Shown here: positions 1 through 6,215 of the stretch, piece after piece
How the letters are laid out: every line of letters begins with the position of its first letter
Numbering within the stretch: position 1 is the stretch's first letter
Position numbers and translations under genes: made by a program
From: Alphaproteobacteria bacterium UBA6187
GTDB lineage: Bacteria; Pseudomonadota; Alphaproteobacteria; Rickettsiales; UBA6187
DNA: 6,215 nt
Assembly: GCA_002422795.1 (NCBI GenBank)
Contig: DITJ01000083.1
Span: forward strand, 1 to 6,215
Direction: 5' to 3'
Notes under the pieces: generated by a model
The model's database searches: none
The model's input: only the letters and a program-made list of their open reading frames with translations
What the model was told of the DNA's origin: nothing

Positions 1-2
1 GT

Positions 3-1061
3 ATTTCTGAGGTTGAAGCTATAATTTTATGCGTTCCAACGCCGCTTAATAAATACCGTGAGCCAGACTTAAGCTACGTTATAAATACCACAGAAAGCCT
101 GTTGCCATTCTTGCGGAAAGGTCAGGTGCTATCGCTTGAATCAACAACTTATCCTGGCACAACTGATGAAGAACTTGCCACGCGCCTTGTAAGCCAGGGG
201 TTTAAGCTTGGAGAGGATTTTTATCTCATTTATTCACCGGAACGTGAAGACCCGGGAAATAGTAAATTCAACACCCAGACAATTCCAAAAGTTGTTGGCG
301 GATATACCACAAAATGCCTTGAGGTTGGAGTTGCTTTATATGGCGGTATAATTGATAAAATTGTACCGGTTAGCTCTACAAAAGTAGCGGAACTTACCAA
401 GCTGCTTGAAAACATCCATCGCTCAGTAAATATCGGGCTGGTGAATGAGATGAAAATAGTTGCCGATAAAATGGGTATTGATATCCATGAAGTTATCGAT
501 GCCGCGGCTACAAAGCCATTTGGTTTTACAGCATATTATCCAGGCCCTGGAATCGGCGGGCATTGCATTCCTATTGATCCTTTTTACCTAACATGGAAAG
601 CCCGCGAATATGGCTTGCACACACGCTTCATAGAATTGGCCGGAGAGATAAACAGCGCAATGCCTAATTGGGTAATTGGCAAAACAATAGAAGCACTTAA
701 TGTTGAAGAAAAGTCTTTAAAAGGCAGTAAAGTCCTTGTTTTGGGAATATCTTATAAAAAGAATGTTGATGATGCGCGTGAATCACCATCCGTTGAAATC
801 ATGGAATTGCTTAAAGAACGCGGTGCAGATGTTCAATATTCAGACCCTTACTGGCCATCATTTCCAAAAAAACGTGAGCATCATTTTGATTTAAAAAGTA
901 TTGAAATAACTCCGCAAAATATACAGTCGTTCGACTGCGTAATCCTGGTAACTCCGCATGATAATTTTGATTATAAAATTATTCTGGAAAATGCCAAACT
1001 TATAGTTGATACCCGGGGCATATATCATAAAGAGAAATCTAAAAATATTATTCATGCCTAA
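3..1061 (+). CDS. Nucleotide-sugar dehydrogenase, UDP-GlcNAc/WbpA type (5' end missing)
   Basis: This cytoplasmic NAD-dependent enzyme oxidises C6 of a UDP-sugar, probably UDP-N-acetylglucosamine or a related UDP-N-acetylhexosamine, to the uronic acid used in O-antigen or capsule synthesis. The frame is open from base 3, so the gene enters from the left. A TTG at 102 is an internal leucine codon, because family sequence (CVPTPLNKYREPDLSYV) is already readable upstream of it. I see 352 residues; the family usually has about 430, so the GxGYVG Rossmann start is off the window. Visible landmarks, counted from the first codon, are STTYPGTT (about 47-54), YSPERE (about 77-82), the KLLEN lysine and asparagine (133, 137), GIGGHCIPIDP with the catalytic cysteine at 188 (TGC at 564-566), and the C-terminal UDP-binding domain starting near VLVLGISYKKNVDDARESP (about 244 on). 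The LNKxREPDLSYV stretch is typical of the WbpA-like branch rather than UDP-glucose dehydrogenase. The exact substrate cannot be fixed from sequence alone. The visible part is intact, with no frameshift. Confidence 0.93.
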   Translation: MSEVEAIILCVPTPLNKYREPDLSYVINTTESLLPFLRKGQVLSLESTTYPGTTDEELATRLVSQGFKLGEDFYLIYSPEREDPGNSKFNTQTIPKVVGGYTTKCLEVGVALYGGIIDKIVPVSSTKVAELTKLLENIHRSVNIGLVNEMKIVADKMGIDIHEVIDAAATKPFGFTAYYPGPGIGGHCIPIDPFYLTWKAREYGLHTRFIELAGEINSAMPNWVIGKTIEALNVEEKSLKGSKVLVLGISYKKNVDDARESPSVEIMELLKERGADVQYSDPYWPSFPKKREHHFDLKSIEITPQNIQSFDCVILVTPHDNFDYKIILENAKLIVDTRGIYHKEKSKNIIHA

Positions 1062-1116
1062 ATAACTATTATCAGTCCTAAATCTTCTATTATATAGTAT
1101 TTTAACTTTGTAATGG

Positions 1117-1168
1117 ACGGCTTCGCCCCTGAGTCATAGTGATGAGCCGAATGACTAAACGGCAATTC
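1117..1168. repeat. GC-rich hairpin-forming intergenic element, possible degenerate dispersed repeat
   Basis: The patch is about 55% GC (1117-1163) against about 22% in the bases before it. It holds several overlapping inverted repeats: TCAT/ATGA (1134-1137 with 1142-1145, loop AGTG), GTCAT/ATGAC (1133-1137 with 1151-1155), and GCCG/CGGC (1146-1149 with 1160-1163). A second ACGGC copy at 1117-1121 could pair with the same GCCG. The order GTCAT, GAGCCG, CGGCAAT resembles from memory the widespread intergenic repeat that begins GTCATTGCGAGGAGC and ends in GCAATCC, known from Rickettsia-like and other genomes. Only one copy is present in this window, so repeat status is an inference. Confidence 0.4.
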
Positions 1169-1197
1169 GAAAATTATAGCAATTTAACTTTATGTCT

Positions 1198-1224
1198 TTG
1201 CATGTCTGCTATAAAATTTATAGT
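1198..1224 (+). promoter_or_regulatory. Weak candidate sigma70-type promoter for tamAB
   Basis: TTGCAT (1198-1203) and TATAGT (1219-1224) lie 15 bases apart. The second box matches TATAAT at five of six positions, but the first matches TTGACA at only three, and the spacing is short. An alternative -10 box, TATAAC at 1229-1234, also matches five of six but lacks a good -35. The region is so AT-rich that such boxes arise easily by chance. The location, 40 to 70 bases before tamA after a long gap, is the main support. Confidence 0.25.
1209..1223. repeat. Perfect AT-rich palindrome, possible operator
   Basis: CTATAAAATTTATAG has two perfect 7-base arms around a single central base. It overlaps the candidate -10 box for tamAB, so it could be a binding site for a dimeric regulator. 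Palindromes of this composition are also common by chance in AT-rich DNA, so the regulatory reading is tentative. Confidence 0.3.
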
Positions 1225-1260
1225 ACTGTATAACCGGATTTAGAACTTCTTAGAATGTAT

Positions 1261-1265
1261 AAGGA
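1261..1265 (+). promoter_or_regulatory. Ribosome binding site deciding the tamA start
   Basis: AAGGA at 1261-1265 is the only purine-rich Shine-Dalgarno match here. It runs into the first in-frame ATG (1265), which would leave no spacing, but sits five bases before the second ATG (1271). This favours 1271 as the start. Confidence 0.6.
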
Positions 1266-1270
1266 TGCGC

Positions 1271-3076
1271 ATGGGAATTAGATTTTGTTATTTTATCCAG
1301 TGTTGTGTAGTTCTGCTTATGTTATCCCTGCCCTTCCTGCAGCAGGCTTTTGCACAAACTATCCCATTTTTAAAATCCAAGAATTATGAAGTTATTTTTG
1401 AAGTGGTAGATAAGAAATTAAGAATATGGCTTGAAGAAGTAAGCACATTAAGAAAATCTGAAGAAGATGTGCCTTCAGTTTCCCTTCTTAAGAAACGAGC
1501 TGAGGATGACCTGCCTGAACTGCTTAAAGCATTACATTCGCGTGGCTATTATAGTGCGGTGATAAATGTTAATATAGTTGAAGGCGCAGAAGGAAAGAAA
1601 GATAAAGCAATATATAACATACAACCAGGTGCGCTTTATCATATTGAATCTGAAGAAATAACACTAATCCCCCCTACCCCCGCCGATATTAAGATACCGG
1701 ACTTGAAAGCGGTTAAACCATCAATAGGAAAACCTGCGGATGCAGGTGTATTGCTGGAAGGGGCAAGTATTATACGAAAATATATCGCTGAAAATAACTG
1801 TTTGCTATCTGTAGATGTAAAGCCGGCAATGCGCCTTAACACGGCTAAAAATACCGCCTCTGCCTTTTTTGAAGTAGCAACAGGGTCAAACGCTAATTTT
1901 GGCGAGCTTATAATAAACGGTAATGAGAATGTAAAAGAAAGTGCCATCCGCAAACTGATTCCATGGAAAAAAGGTGAATGTTTTAATGCCAGCACAGTTG
2001 ATAAAGCGAAATCAAAACTCCTGAAAAGCGGATTATTTTCCGTTACAGAAATTACGCCCGGAGCCATGCCGGATGAGAACGGAGAAGTGGCTGTAACAAT
2101 TACAATAAAAGAGCGTTTCCACCGTACTGTAAAAACAGGTCTCAGTTATATGACTGATGAAGGATTAGGAATAAGTGCCGGATGGGAACACCGCAATTTA
2201 TTTAAAGGCGGTGAAAAACTGGAAGTGCTGGGTGTGGTATCGGAGTTGAAATCTTCGGCCGAAGCAAGCTTCACCAAACCGGCCTTTCTGCGCTCTGATC
2301 AATCTTTAAAATTAGGCGCGCGCGCAGCCCATGAAGAGCCAGCAGCATATACATCTGATAATATCTCCCTTACATCACTGATTGAGCGCGAACTTAATAA
2401 TTATTTAAGAGTTGGTGCAGGGGTTGGTTATCGCCTATCACATGTAGAGGATATTATCACCGGGGAAGAAGATTATGGATTAATCTATTTACCGCTTTAT
2501 GGCGCATATGATAGCCGTGACGATGTTTTAAACCCTAAAAAGGGCATTAATGCCCGCATTGATGGCGCTCCTTATTTTGATACACTTGGCAGTGATGCAA
2601 GATTTATCCGTACTGTTGCAAATGCCAGCACTTATTTTTCATTACCGGGCAGGCTTGAGCCAGTTCTTGCAGTGCGTGGCGCACTTGGCTCTATTAACGG
2701 GGCATCTACCAGTGATATTCCTGCGGATGTACGCCTTTATGCAGGCGGCGGGTCATCGGTGCGCGGTTATGGCTACCAGGAACTTTCCCCGGAATTAAAT
2801 GGCGAACCAATCGGGGGAAAGTCATTGATGGAGATATCTACTGAAGTACGCATGAAATTTACAGATACATTCGGAGGCGCTGTATTCCTTGATGGCGGTA
2901 ATGCGTTTGAAAATGAATATCCAGATTTCAAAGAAGGTGTGCGCTGGGGTGCTGGTGTTGGCATCAGGTATTATACTGGTTTTGGCCCACTTCGGCTTGA
3001 TGTAGCCATGCCGCTTGATAAACGCACTAGCGACAGCAGTTATCAGCTTTATGTGAGTTTAGGGCAGGCCTTCTGA
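1271..3076 (+). CDS. tamA: TamA, Omp85-family outer-membrane subunit of the translocation and assembly module
   Basis: This is the outer-membrane half of the TamA-TamB module, implicated in inserting certain outer-membrane proteins and in phospholipid delivery. The protein is 601 residues, close to the family norm of about 580. Residues 1-28 form a signal peptide with a hydrophobic core and an AFA|QT cleavage site. Three POTRA domains follow (about 38-128, 129-206 and 208-282). The third is clearest, from FGELIINGN through ESAIRKLIPWKKGECF to SGLFSVTEI. The barrel runs from about 283, with YDSRDDVLNPKKG (413-425), the Omp85 loop-6 signature VRGYGYQ (497-503), the TamA-like GGKSLMEISTEVR, and a C-terminal phenylalanine as expected for BAM recognition. 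The start at 1271 is chosen for its ribosome binding site; 1265 would add two residues. The mature protein has just two cysteines (177 and 237). Its stop overlaps the tamB start by one base. BamA is excluded because it has five POTRA domains and is longer. Confidence 0.93.
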   Translation: MGIRFCYFIQCCVVLLMLSLPFLQQAFAQTIPFLKSKNYEVIFEVVDKKLRIWLEEVSTLRKSEEDVPSVSLLKKRAEDDLPELLKALHSRGYYSAVINVNIVEGAEGKKDKAIYNIQPGALYHIESEEITLIPPTPADIKIPDLKAVKPSIGKPADAGVLLEGASIIRKYIAENNCLLSVDVKPAMRLNTAKNTASAFFEVATGSNANFGELIINGNENVKESAIRKLIPWKKGECFNASTVDKAKSKLLKSGLFSVTEITPGAMPDENGEVAVTITIKERFHRTVKTGLSYMTDEGLGISAGWEHRNLFKGGEKLEVLGVVSELKSSAEASFTKPAFLRSDQSLKLGARAAHEEPAAYTSDNISLTSLIERELNNYLRVGAGVGYRLSHVEDIITGEEDYGLIYLPLYGAYDSRDDVLNPKKGINARIDGAPYFDTLGSDARFIRTVANASTYFSLPGRLEPVLAVRGALGSINGASTSDIPADVRLYAGGGSSVRGYGYQELSPELNGEPIGGKSLMEISTEVRMKFTDTFGGAVFLDGGNAFENEYPDFKEGVRWGAGVGIRYYTGFGPLRLDVAMPLDKRTSDSSYQLYVSLGQAF

Positions 3077-3078
3077 TG
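3061..3078 (+). promoter_or_regulatory. TGATG stop-start overlap coupling tamA and tamB
   Basis: The tamA stop TGA (3074-3076) shares its last base with the tamB start ATG (3076-3078). A purine-rich AGGGCAGG at 3061-3068, inside the last tamA codons, lies seven bases before that ATG and can serve as its ribosome binding site. This arrangement usually means that ribosomes ending on the first gene restart on the second, which would keep the two subunits matched. Confidence 0.75.
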
Positions 3079-5985
3079 CATATATTAAAATATATCACTA
3101 AATTTATTTTTATAATTTTGTTACTGACCATATTTGCTGGCGTTGTGGCATTGCAAACCCCGTGGGCAAAGAATAAAATAGCAGCTGAAATTGAGAAACA
3201 GCTTGATACAAAAATTAGTAACCTTTCGGGTTTTTTACCTTTTTCACCTTATATAGGAACATTGGAATTAAAAGATAGCCTGGGAATATGGCTAGAGGCT
3301 GAAAATGTTTCTATAAAATGGGGGATGGATTTTTTCCCGCTTAGTTTCCAAATTAGCAGCTTAAATGCAGAAAAACTTAATTTTCTGCGAATGCCTGAAG
3401 AATCTGGCAATAGCAGCTCGGATTCAATTATTCCTGAAATACGAATTAATAAAATTACATTACCGCACATTAAAATTGATAAGGCAATAACCGGGCAAGA
3501 TTTGATATTTACTATGGAAGGAAGGCTTCATATTTCGGAAGAAAAATTTCTCGGCACATTACAAATATCCATTCCAGAAATTAGCCAATTTTACACCGCT
3601 TTACGCGGGAAACTTGAAGCAGAAATAAAACTAAGTGGCACATTATCAGCCCCGCAAGCTAAAATAAATGCTTCATTAAAAGATGAAAATAAAATTCTGA
3701 AATTGGCAACATTATTGCAAGTAAATAATGATTTGTTAGAATTTACAGATATAAATGCCGAAACAACAGGGTTAAATATCACAGGCACTTTAGCCTATAA
3801 TACCGAAACAGAACTATCCGATGGCAGACTTAATATAAATGCAAATAACCTTGCTGGTCTTAGCCCCTTTCTAACAAGTGATATAGGCGGAACAGGCGAA
3901 GCACTGATAAATTTAAAAAATATTGATGGCAAACAATCTTTTGATGCACAAGGAAAACTGCAAGGTTTAGTTTATGCTGATACAAGCGTGGAATCATTAA
4001 TATTTAACCTTAATGCCAGTGATTTATTTGCAATGGCAGGATTAAATGCAGATATTCAAGTTGCCAATATAAAAAACGCCGAAACGATAATTGAAAATCT
4101 TACCATTAACGCTAAAGGCAGCAGTAAAAATACCGATCTTGTTATTGCCGCCAAAGCAATAGGGACAATGCCTTGGGAAGCACGTATACACGCAAGGCTA
4201 GAATCCACACTAGCTGATTGGAAGTTCCATGTAGATAAGTTACAAGGGAATGTTGATGGCAATAAAATAGCCATCATTACACCTGCTATTATTGCAAAAA
4301 CAGATGACAAATTTTCCATGCAGAACATGCGCTTAAAAATTGCAGAAGGAAGTTTGCGGGCAGAAGGGTTTTATTCACAGCAGAATGTAAATCTTAAAAT
4401 CACCCCCTCAAATTTGCCACTTGTGGTGCTTACAAACAACCAATTTAATGGAAAGCTCAATGGTAATATTAATGTAACCGGAATAGCCGCAACCCCAAAA
4501 GCTGCATTTGATTTACGCGTTACAGGCCTTGCCGCAAACTTAGGCAAAGAAGGCGGCTTTACACTTAATTTAAAAGGCGCATTAGAACCAGACACACTTT
4601 CACTAAACGCTACCATTGCTGATATACAAGGTAAATCCTACGCTGATTTAAAAATCCCTGCGCAATTCTCCCTTTCTCCTTTTAATATTGCACTACCACC
4701 TGATGGAAATATAAGTGGCACTCTTAATATCAATTCTAAAATCAACCAGTTTATAACTTTATTCCTGCCTGCCGACCATAAATTAAGCGGCAATGCCAAT
4801 GGCATATTTAATATAGGAGGCAAACTTAATAAGCCTTTGGTGACAGGAAAAATCTCCCTAAAAAATGCCCAATATGAAAATCTTTCCACCGGAACAATCT
4901 TAAAGAACATGCAAGTGCAGCTTGAAGCAAAGCAGGAGCGGATCGAAATTATTAATGGAACTGCGCAAGCGGGTAAAGGCCGCGTTAATTTAAGCGGCTA
5001 TATTGGTCTTGGTGCAGGCCACCCCATTTCAATCCAGGCATTTTTTAAAGAAGCGCAAATAGTAAATATGCGCGAAGCGACCGGCACTGTAAATGGAAAA
5101 GTTCAAGTAAGCGGTGATATAACTTCACCACTAATTGCAGGAAATTTAGCTATAGGGCCTATGGAAATACGCCTGCCTGAGGGATCGGAAGTTAATGTGC
5201 CACAGGTTAAAATCCGTAATCCCAAAATCCTGCCAAAACAGGTTTGGGAAAAAGAACAGGAGCAAAAATCCCGTCCGGCAAATGTTAAACTTAATTTAAA
5301 AATTGAAATACCTGCCCGGGTTTTCGTGCGTGGGCGAGGGTTAGACACAGAAATAAGAGGAGCCGTTACAATAAAGGGAACTATGGCAGAGCCGGAAATA
5401 GAGGGCAAATTCCAGTCGTTGTACGGAACTTATGTATTGCTAGACCGAGAACTTAAAATTACTGAAGGAACCCTTACATTCCGTGGGGCAATGCCGCCCT
5501 CCCCTTATTTAGTTTTACTTGCGGAAACTACCACTAAGGAACTCTCTACAGGTGTGCGTATTGAAGGCTCTATCCACTCGCCTGAACTTACCCTTACCTC
5601 TACCCCACAGCGTCCTGAAGATGAAATAATGGCGCATCTGCTTTTTGGGCGGTCACTTGCCAGCATAACACCATTACAGGGAATTCAGTTAGCGCAGGCG
5701 ATACAAAAGCTGCGTGGTAAAGGTGGCGGGGTAGATTTTTTAGGAAAAGCACGCAACCTGCTTGGTATACAACGCCTTAGCGTCGGCGAAACAGATAGCG
5801 GTAAATTTGGCGTGGAAGCAGGGAAATATATCACTGATAAGATTTATATCGGAGTGGAAGGCGGCGCGGAACCTGAAGCCGGCAAAGTAAAAGCCGAAAT
5901 TGAAGTAAGCCCGCGTTTTTCAGTAGAAACAGAAACCGGAGGTCGCTCCAGCGGTGCGCGCTTTAACTGGAAACGTGATTACTAG
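3076..5985 (+). CDS. tamB: TamB, inner-membrane-anchored subunit of the translocation and assembly module (DUF490)
   Basis: TamB is an AsmA-like protein that spans the periplasm as a long beta-sheet groove. It is anchored in the inner membrane and contacts TamA at its C-terminus; the family is implicated in moving phospholipids to the outer membrane and in outer-membrane protein assembly. Here it has 969 residues, shorter than E. coli TamB (about 1260). A single N-terminal hydrophobic segment (about 7-26) follows a short basic start and acts as an uncleaved anchor. The family pattern LGIWLEAENVSIKW lies at 69-82. The middle (about 130-640) is repetitive, short-stranded, asparagine-rich beta sequence. 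The conserved TamB domain fills about 640-969, with RVFVRGRGLDTEIRG (748-762), IEGKFQSLYGTYVLLDREL, MAHLLFGRSLASITPLQG (852-869), GKYITDKIYIGVEGG, and the typical closing NWKRDY. Both ends match the family, so the gene is complete; the missing length lies in the central repeats. It is co-translated with tamA. Confidence 0.94.
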   Translation: MHILKYITKFIFIILLLTIFAGVVALQTPWAKNKIAAEIEKQLDTKISNLSGFLPFSPYIGTLELKDSLGIWLEAENVSIKWGMDFFPLSFQISSLNAEKLNFLRMPEESGNSSSDSIIPEIRINKITLPHIKIDKAITGQDLIFTMEGRLHISEEKFLGTLQISIPEISQFYTALRGKLEAEIKLSGTLSAPQAKINASLKDENKILKLATLLQVNNDLLEFTDINAETTGLNITGTLAYNTETELSDGRLNINANNLAGLSPFLTSDIGGTGEALINLKNIDGKQSFDAQGKLQGLVYADTSVESLIFNLNASDLFAMAGLNADIQVANIKNAETIIENLTINAKGSSKNTDLVIAAKAIGTMPWEARIHARLESTLADWKFHVDKLQGNVDGNKIAIITPAIIAKTDDKFSMQNMRLKIAEGSLRAEGFYSQQNVNLKITPSNLPLVVLTNNQFNGKLNGNINVTGIAATPKAAFDLRVTGLAANLGKEGGFTLNLKGALEPDTLSLNATIADIQGKSYADLKIPAQFSLSPFNIALPPDGNISGTLNINSKINQFITLFLPADHKLSGNANGIFNIGGKLNKPLVTGKISLKNAQYENLSTGTILKNMQVQLEAKQERIEIINGTAQAGKGRVNLSGYIGLGAGHPISIQAFFKEAQIVNMREATGTVNGKVQVSGDITSPLIAGNLAIGPMEIRLPEGSEVNVPQVKIRNPKILPKQVWEKEQEQKSRPANVKLNLKIEIPARVFVRGRGLDTEIRGAVTIKGTMAEPEIEGKFQSLYGTYVLLDRELKITEGTLTFRGAMPPSPYLVLLAETTTKELSTGVRIEGSIHSPELTLTSTPQRPEDEIMAHLLFGRSLASITPLQGIQLAQAIQKLRGKGGGVDFLGKARNLLGIQRLSVGETDSGKFGVEAGKYITDKIYIGVEGGAEPEAGKVKAEIEVSPRFSVETETGGRSSGARFNWKRDY

Positions 5986-5988
5986 AGT

Positions 5989-6195
5989 ATGGGATTAGAT
6001 TCACGCTTTCCATTGTGGCATCAATCTATCTCGACTCCAAATCCTGTAATTGATAATGTTGTAAATAATGTTGCATCCAACTTTGAAGTAAGACAATCAC
6101 ACAATACATACGTTCCTGGCCTAAAAAGTTATAATACTAATGCTGAAGGAATTGGTAATATTTTTAATAATAGGCTTCCTGGTCATCCACACTGA
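5989..6195 (+). CDS. Possible small hypothetical protein, unknown function
   Basis: This is a 68-residue ORF from an ATG three bases after the tamB stop, in the same frame as tamB. I do not recognise it. It is rich in asparagine (11 of 68), has no hydrophobic membrane segment, signal peptide or known motif, and ends in LPGHPH. There is no good ribosome binding site: only AGAG at 5984-5987, one base from the ATG. It could be a real short gene translated by coupling from tamB, the remnant of a decayed gene, or a chance open frame in AT-rich DNA. Its codons do not clearly decide between these. The tamB C-terminus looks complete, so it is probably not a missing TamB tail. Confidence 0.3.
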   Translation: MGLDSRFPLWHQSISTPNPVIDNVVNNVASNFEVRQSHNTYVPGLKSYNTNAEGIGNIFNNRLPGHPH

Positions 6196-6215
6196 CGACG
6201 AATTCAACAACAGGC

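Larger units (their letters stand above)
1062..1264. other. Intergenic region between the dehydrogenase and tamA
   Basis: This gap of about 200 bases holds no ORF worth calling. Its first 55 bases are about 22% GC and contain no strong GC hairpin followed by a T run, so I cannot call a terminator for the upstream gene. The middle holds a GC-rich structured patch (1117-1168). The last part holds an AT-rich palindrome (1209-1223) and weak promoter-like hexamers ahead of tamA. The gap length and this content suggest that tamA starts its own transcription unit. Confidence 0.7.

Noticed and set aside
102..1061. A 319-residue gene starting at TTG 102
   Set aside because: The frame is open to the left edge and the upstream codons encode conserved family residues, so 102 is an internal leucine and the gene is truncated by the window.
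1062..1110. Terminator after the dehydrogenase
   Set aside because: Only weak AT-rich inverted repeats such as CTAT/ATAG occur; there is no GC stem followed by a T run.
1113..1139. Eight-codon leader-like ORF ahead of tamA
   Set aside because: It has no ribosome binding site, no run of regulatory codons, and lies within the hairpin patch, so it is likely chance.
1639..2067. 142-codon open frame on the minus strand inside tamA
   Set aside because: It lies fully opposite well-conserved TamA sequence, has no recognisable protein features, and is the expected antisense shadow of the codon use there.
2550..2798. 82-codon open frame on the plus strand inside the tamA barrel region
   Set aside because: It is in another frame of a strongly supported Omp85 barrel and its product looks random.
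1271..3076. BamA or a two-partner-secretion TpsB identity for the Omp85 protein
   Set aside because: Three POTRA domains rather than five or two, TamA-like signature stretches, and an adjoining tamB favour TamA.
3249..5408. Six minus-strand open frames of 65 to 101 codons opposite tamB
   Set aside because: All are shadows of the intact tamB frame; none has a recognisable motif or a convincing ribosome binding site.
6150..6215. C-terminal end of a minus-strand gene entering from the right edge
   Set aside because: Short open stretches exist on the minus strand, but they are under 35 codons and show nothing recognisable.

Overview
The window holds one truncated and two complete genes, all on the + strand, and all envelope-related. 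It reads as ordinary chromosomal DNA from an AT-rich Gram-negative bacterium. The complete outer-membrane/inner-membrane TamA-TamB pair proves the Gram-negative envelope. An alphaproteobacterium with a low-GC genome is my best guess, based on the style of the TamA and TamB proteins and on a repeat-like intergenic element; this is an inference and was not tested by a search.

Layout: (1) Positions 3-1061 carry the 3' part of a nucleotide-sugar dehydrogenase of the UDP-N-acetylglucosamine/WbpA type. Its N-terminal Rossmann half-site lies off the left edge. (2) Positions 1062-1270 are a gap of about 200 bases. It has no convincing gene or terminator, but it contains a GC-rich, hairpin-forming patch (1117-1168) resembling a dispersed intergenic repeat, an AT-rich perfect palindrome (1209-1223), weak promoter-like boxes and a ribosome binding site. 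(3) Positions 1271-3076 encode TamA, an Omp85-family outer-membrane protein with a signal peptide, three POTRA domains and a 16-strand-type barrel. (4) Positions 3076-5985 encode TamB, an inner-membrane-anchored, beta-rich protein spanning the periplasm. Its start overlaps the tamA stop by one base (TGATG). (5) Positions 5986-6215 carry a possible 68-residue unknown ORF and no other recognisable feature.

How they work together: TamA and TamB form the translocation and assembly module, with TamB bridging from the inner membrane to the TamA barrel. The module is implicated in outer-membrane protein assembly and in phospholipid traffic to the outer membrane. The one-base overlap indicates translational coupling and matched synthesis. 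The upstream dehydrogenase makes a uronic-acid sugar nucleotide for surface polysaccharide and is probably a separate unit, since about 200 bases separate it from tamA. I found no mobile element, CRISPR array, RNA gene or plausible new system here. The items worth a second look are the intergenic element, the palindrome, the TamA cysteine pair and the small downstream ORF.
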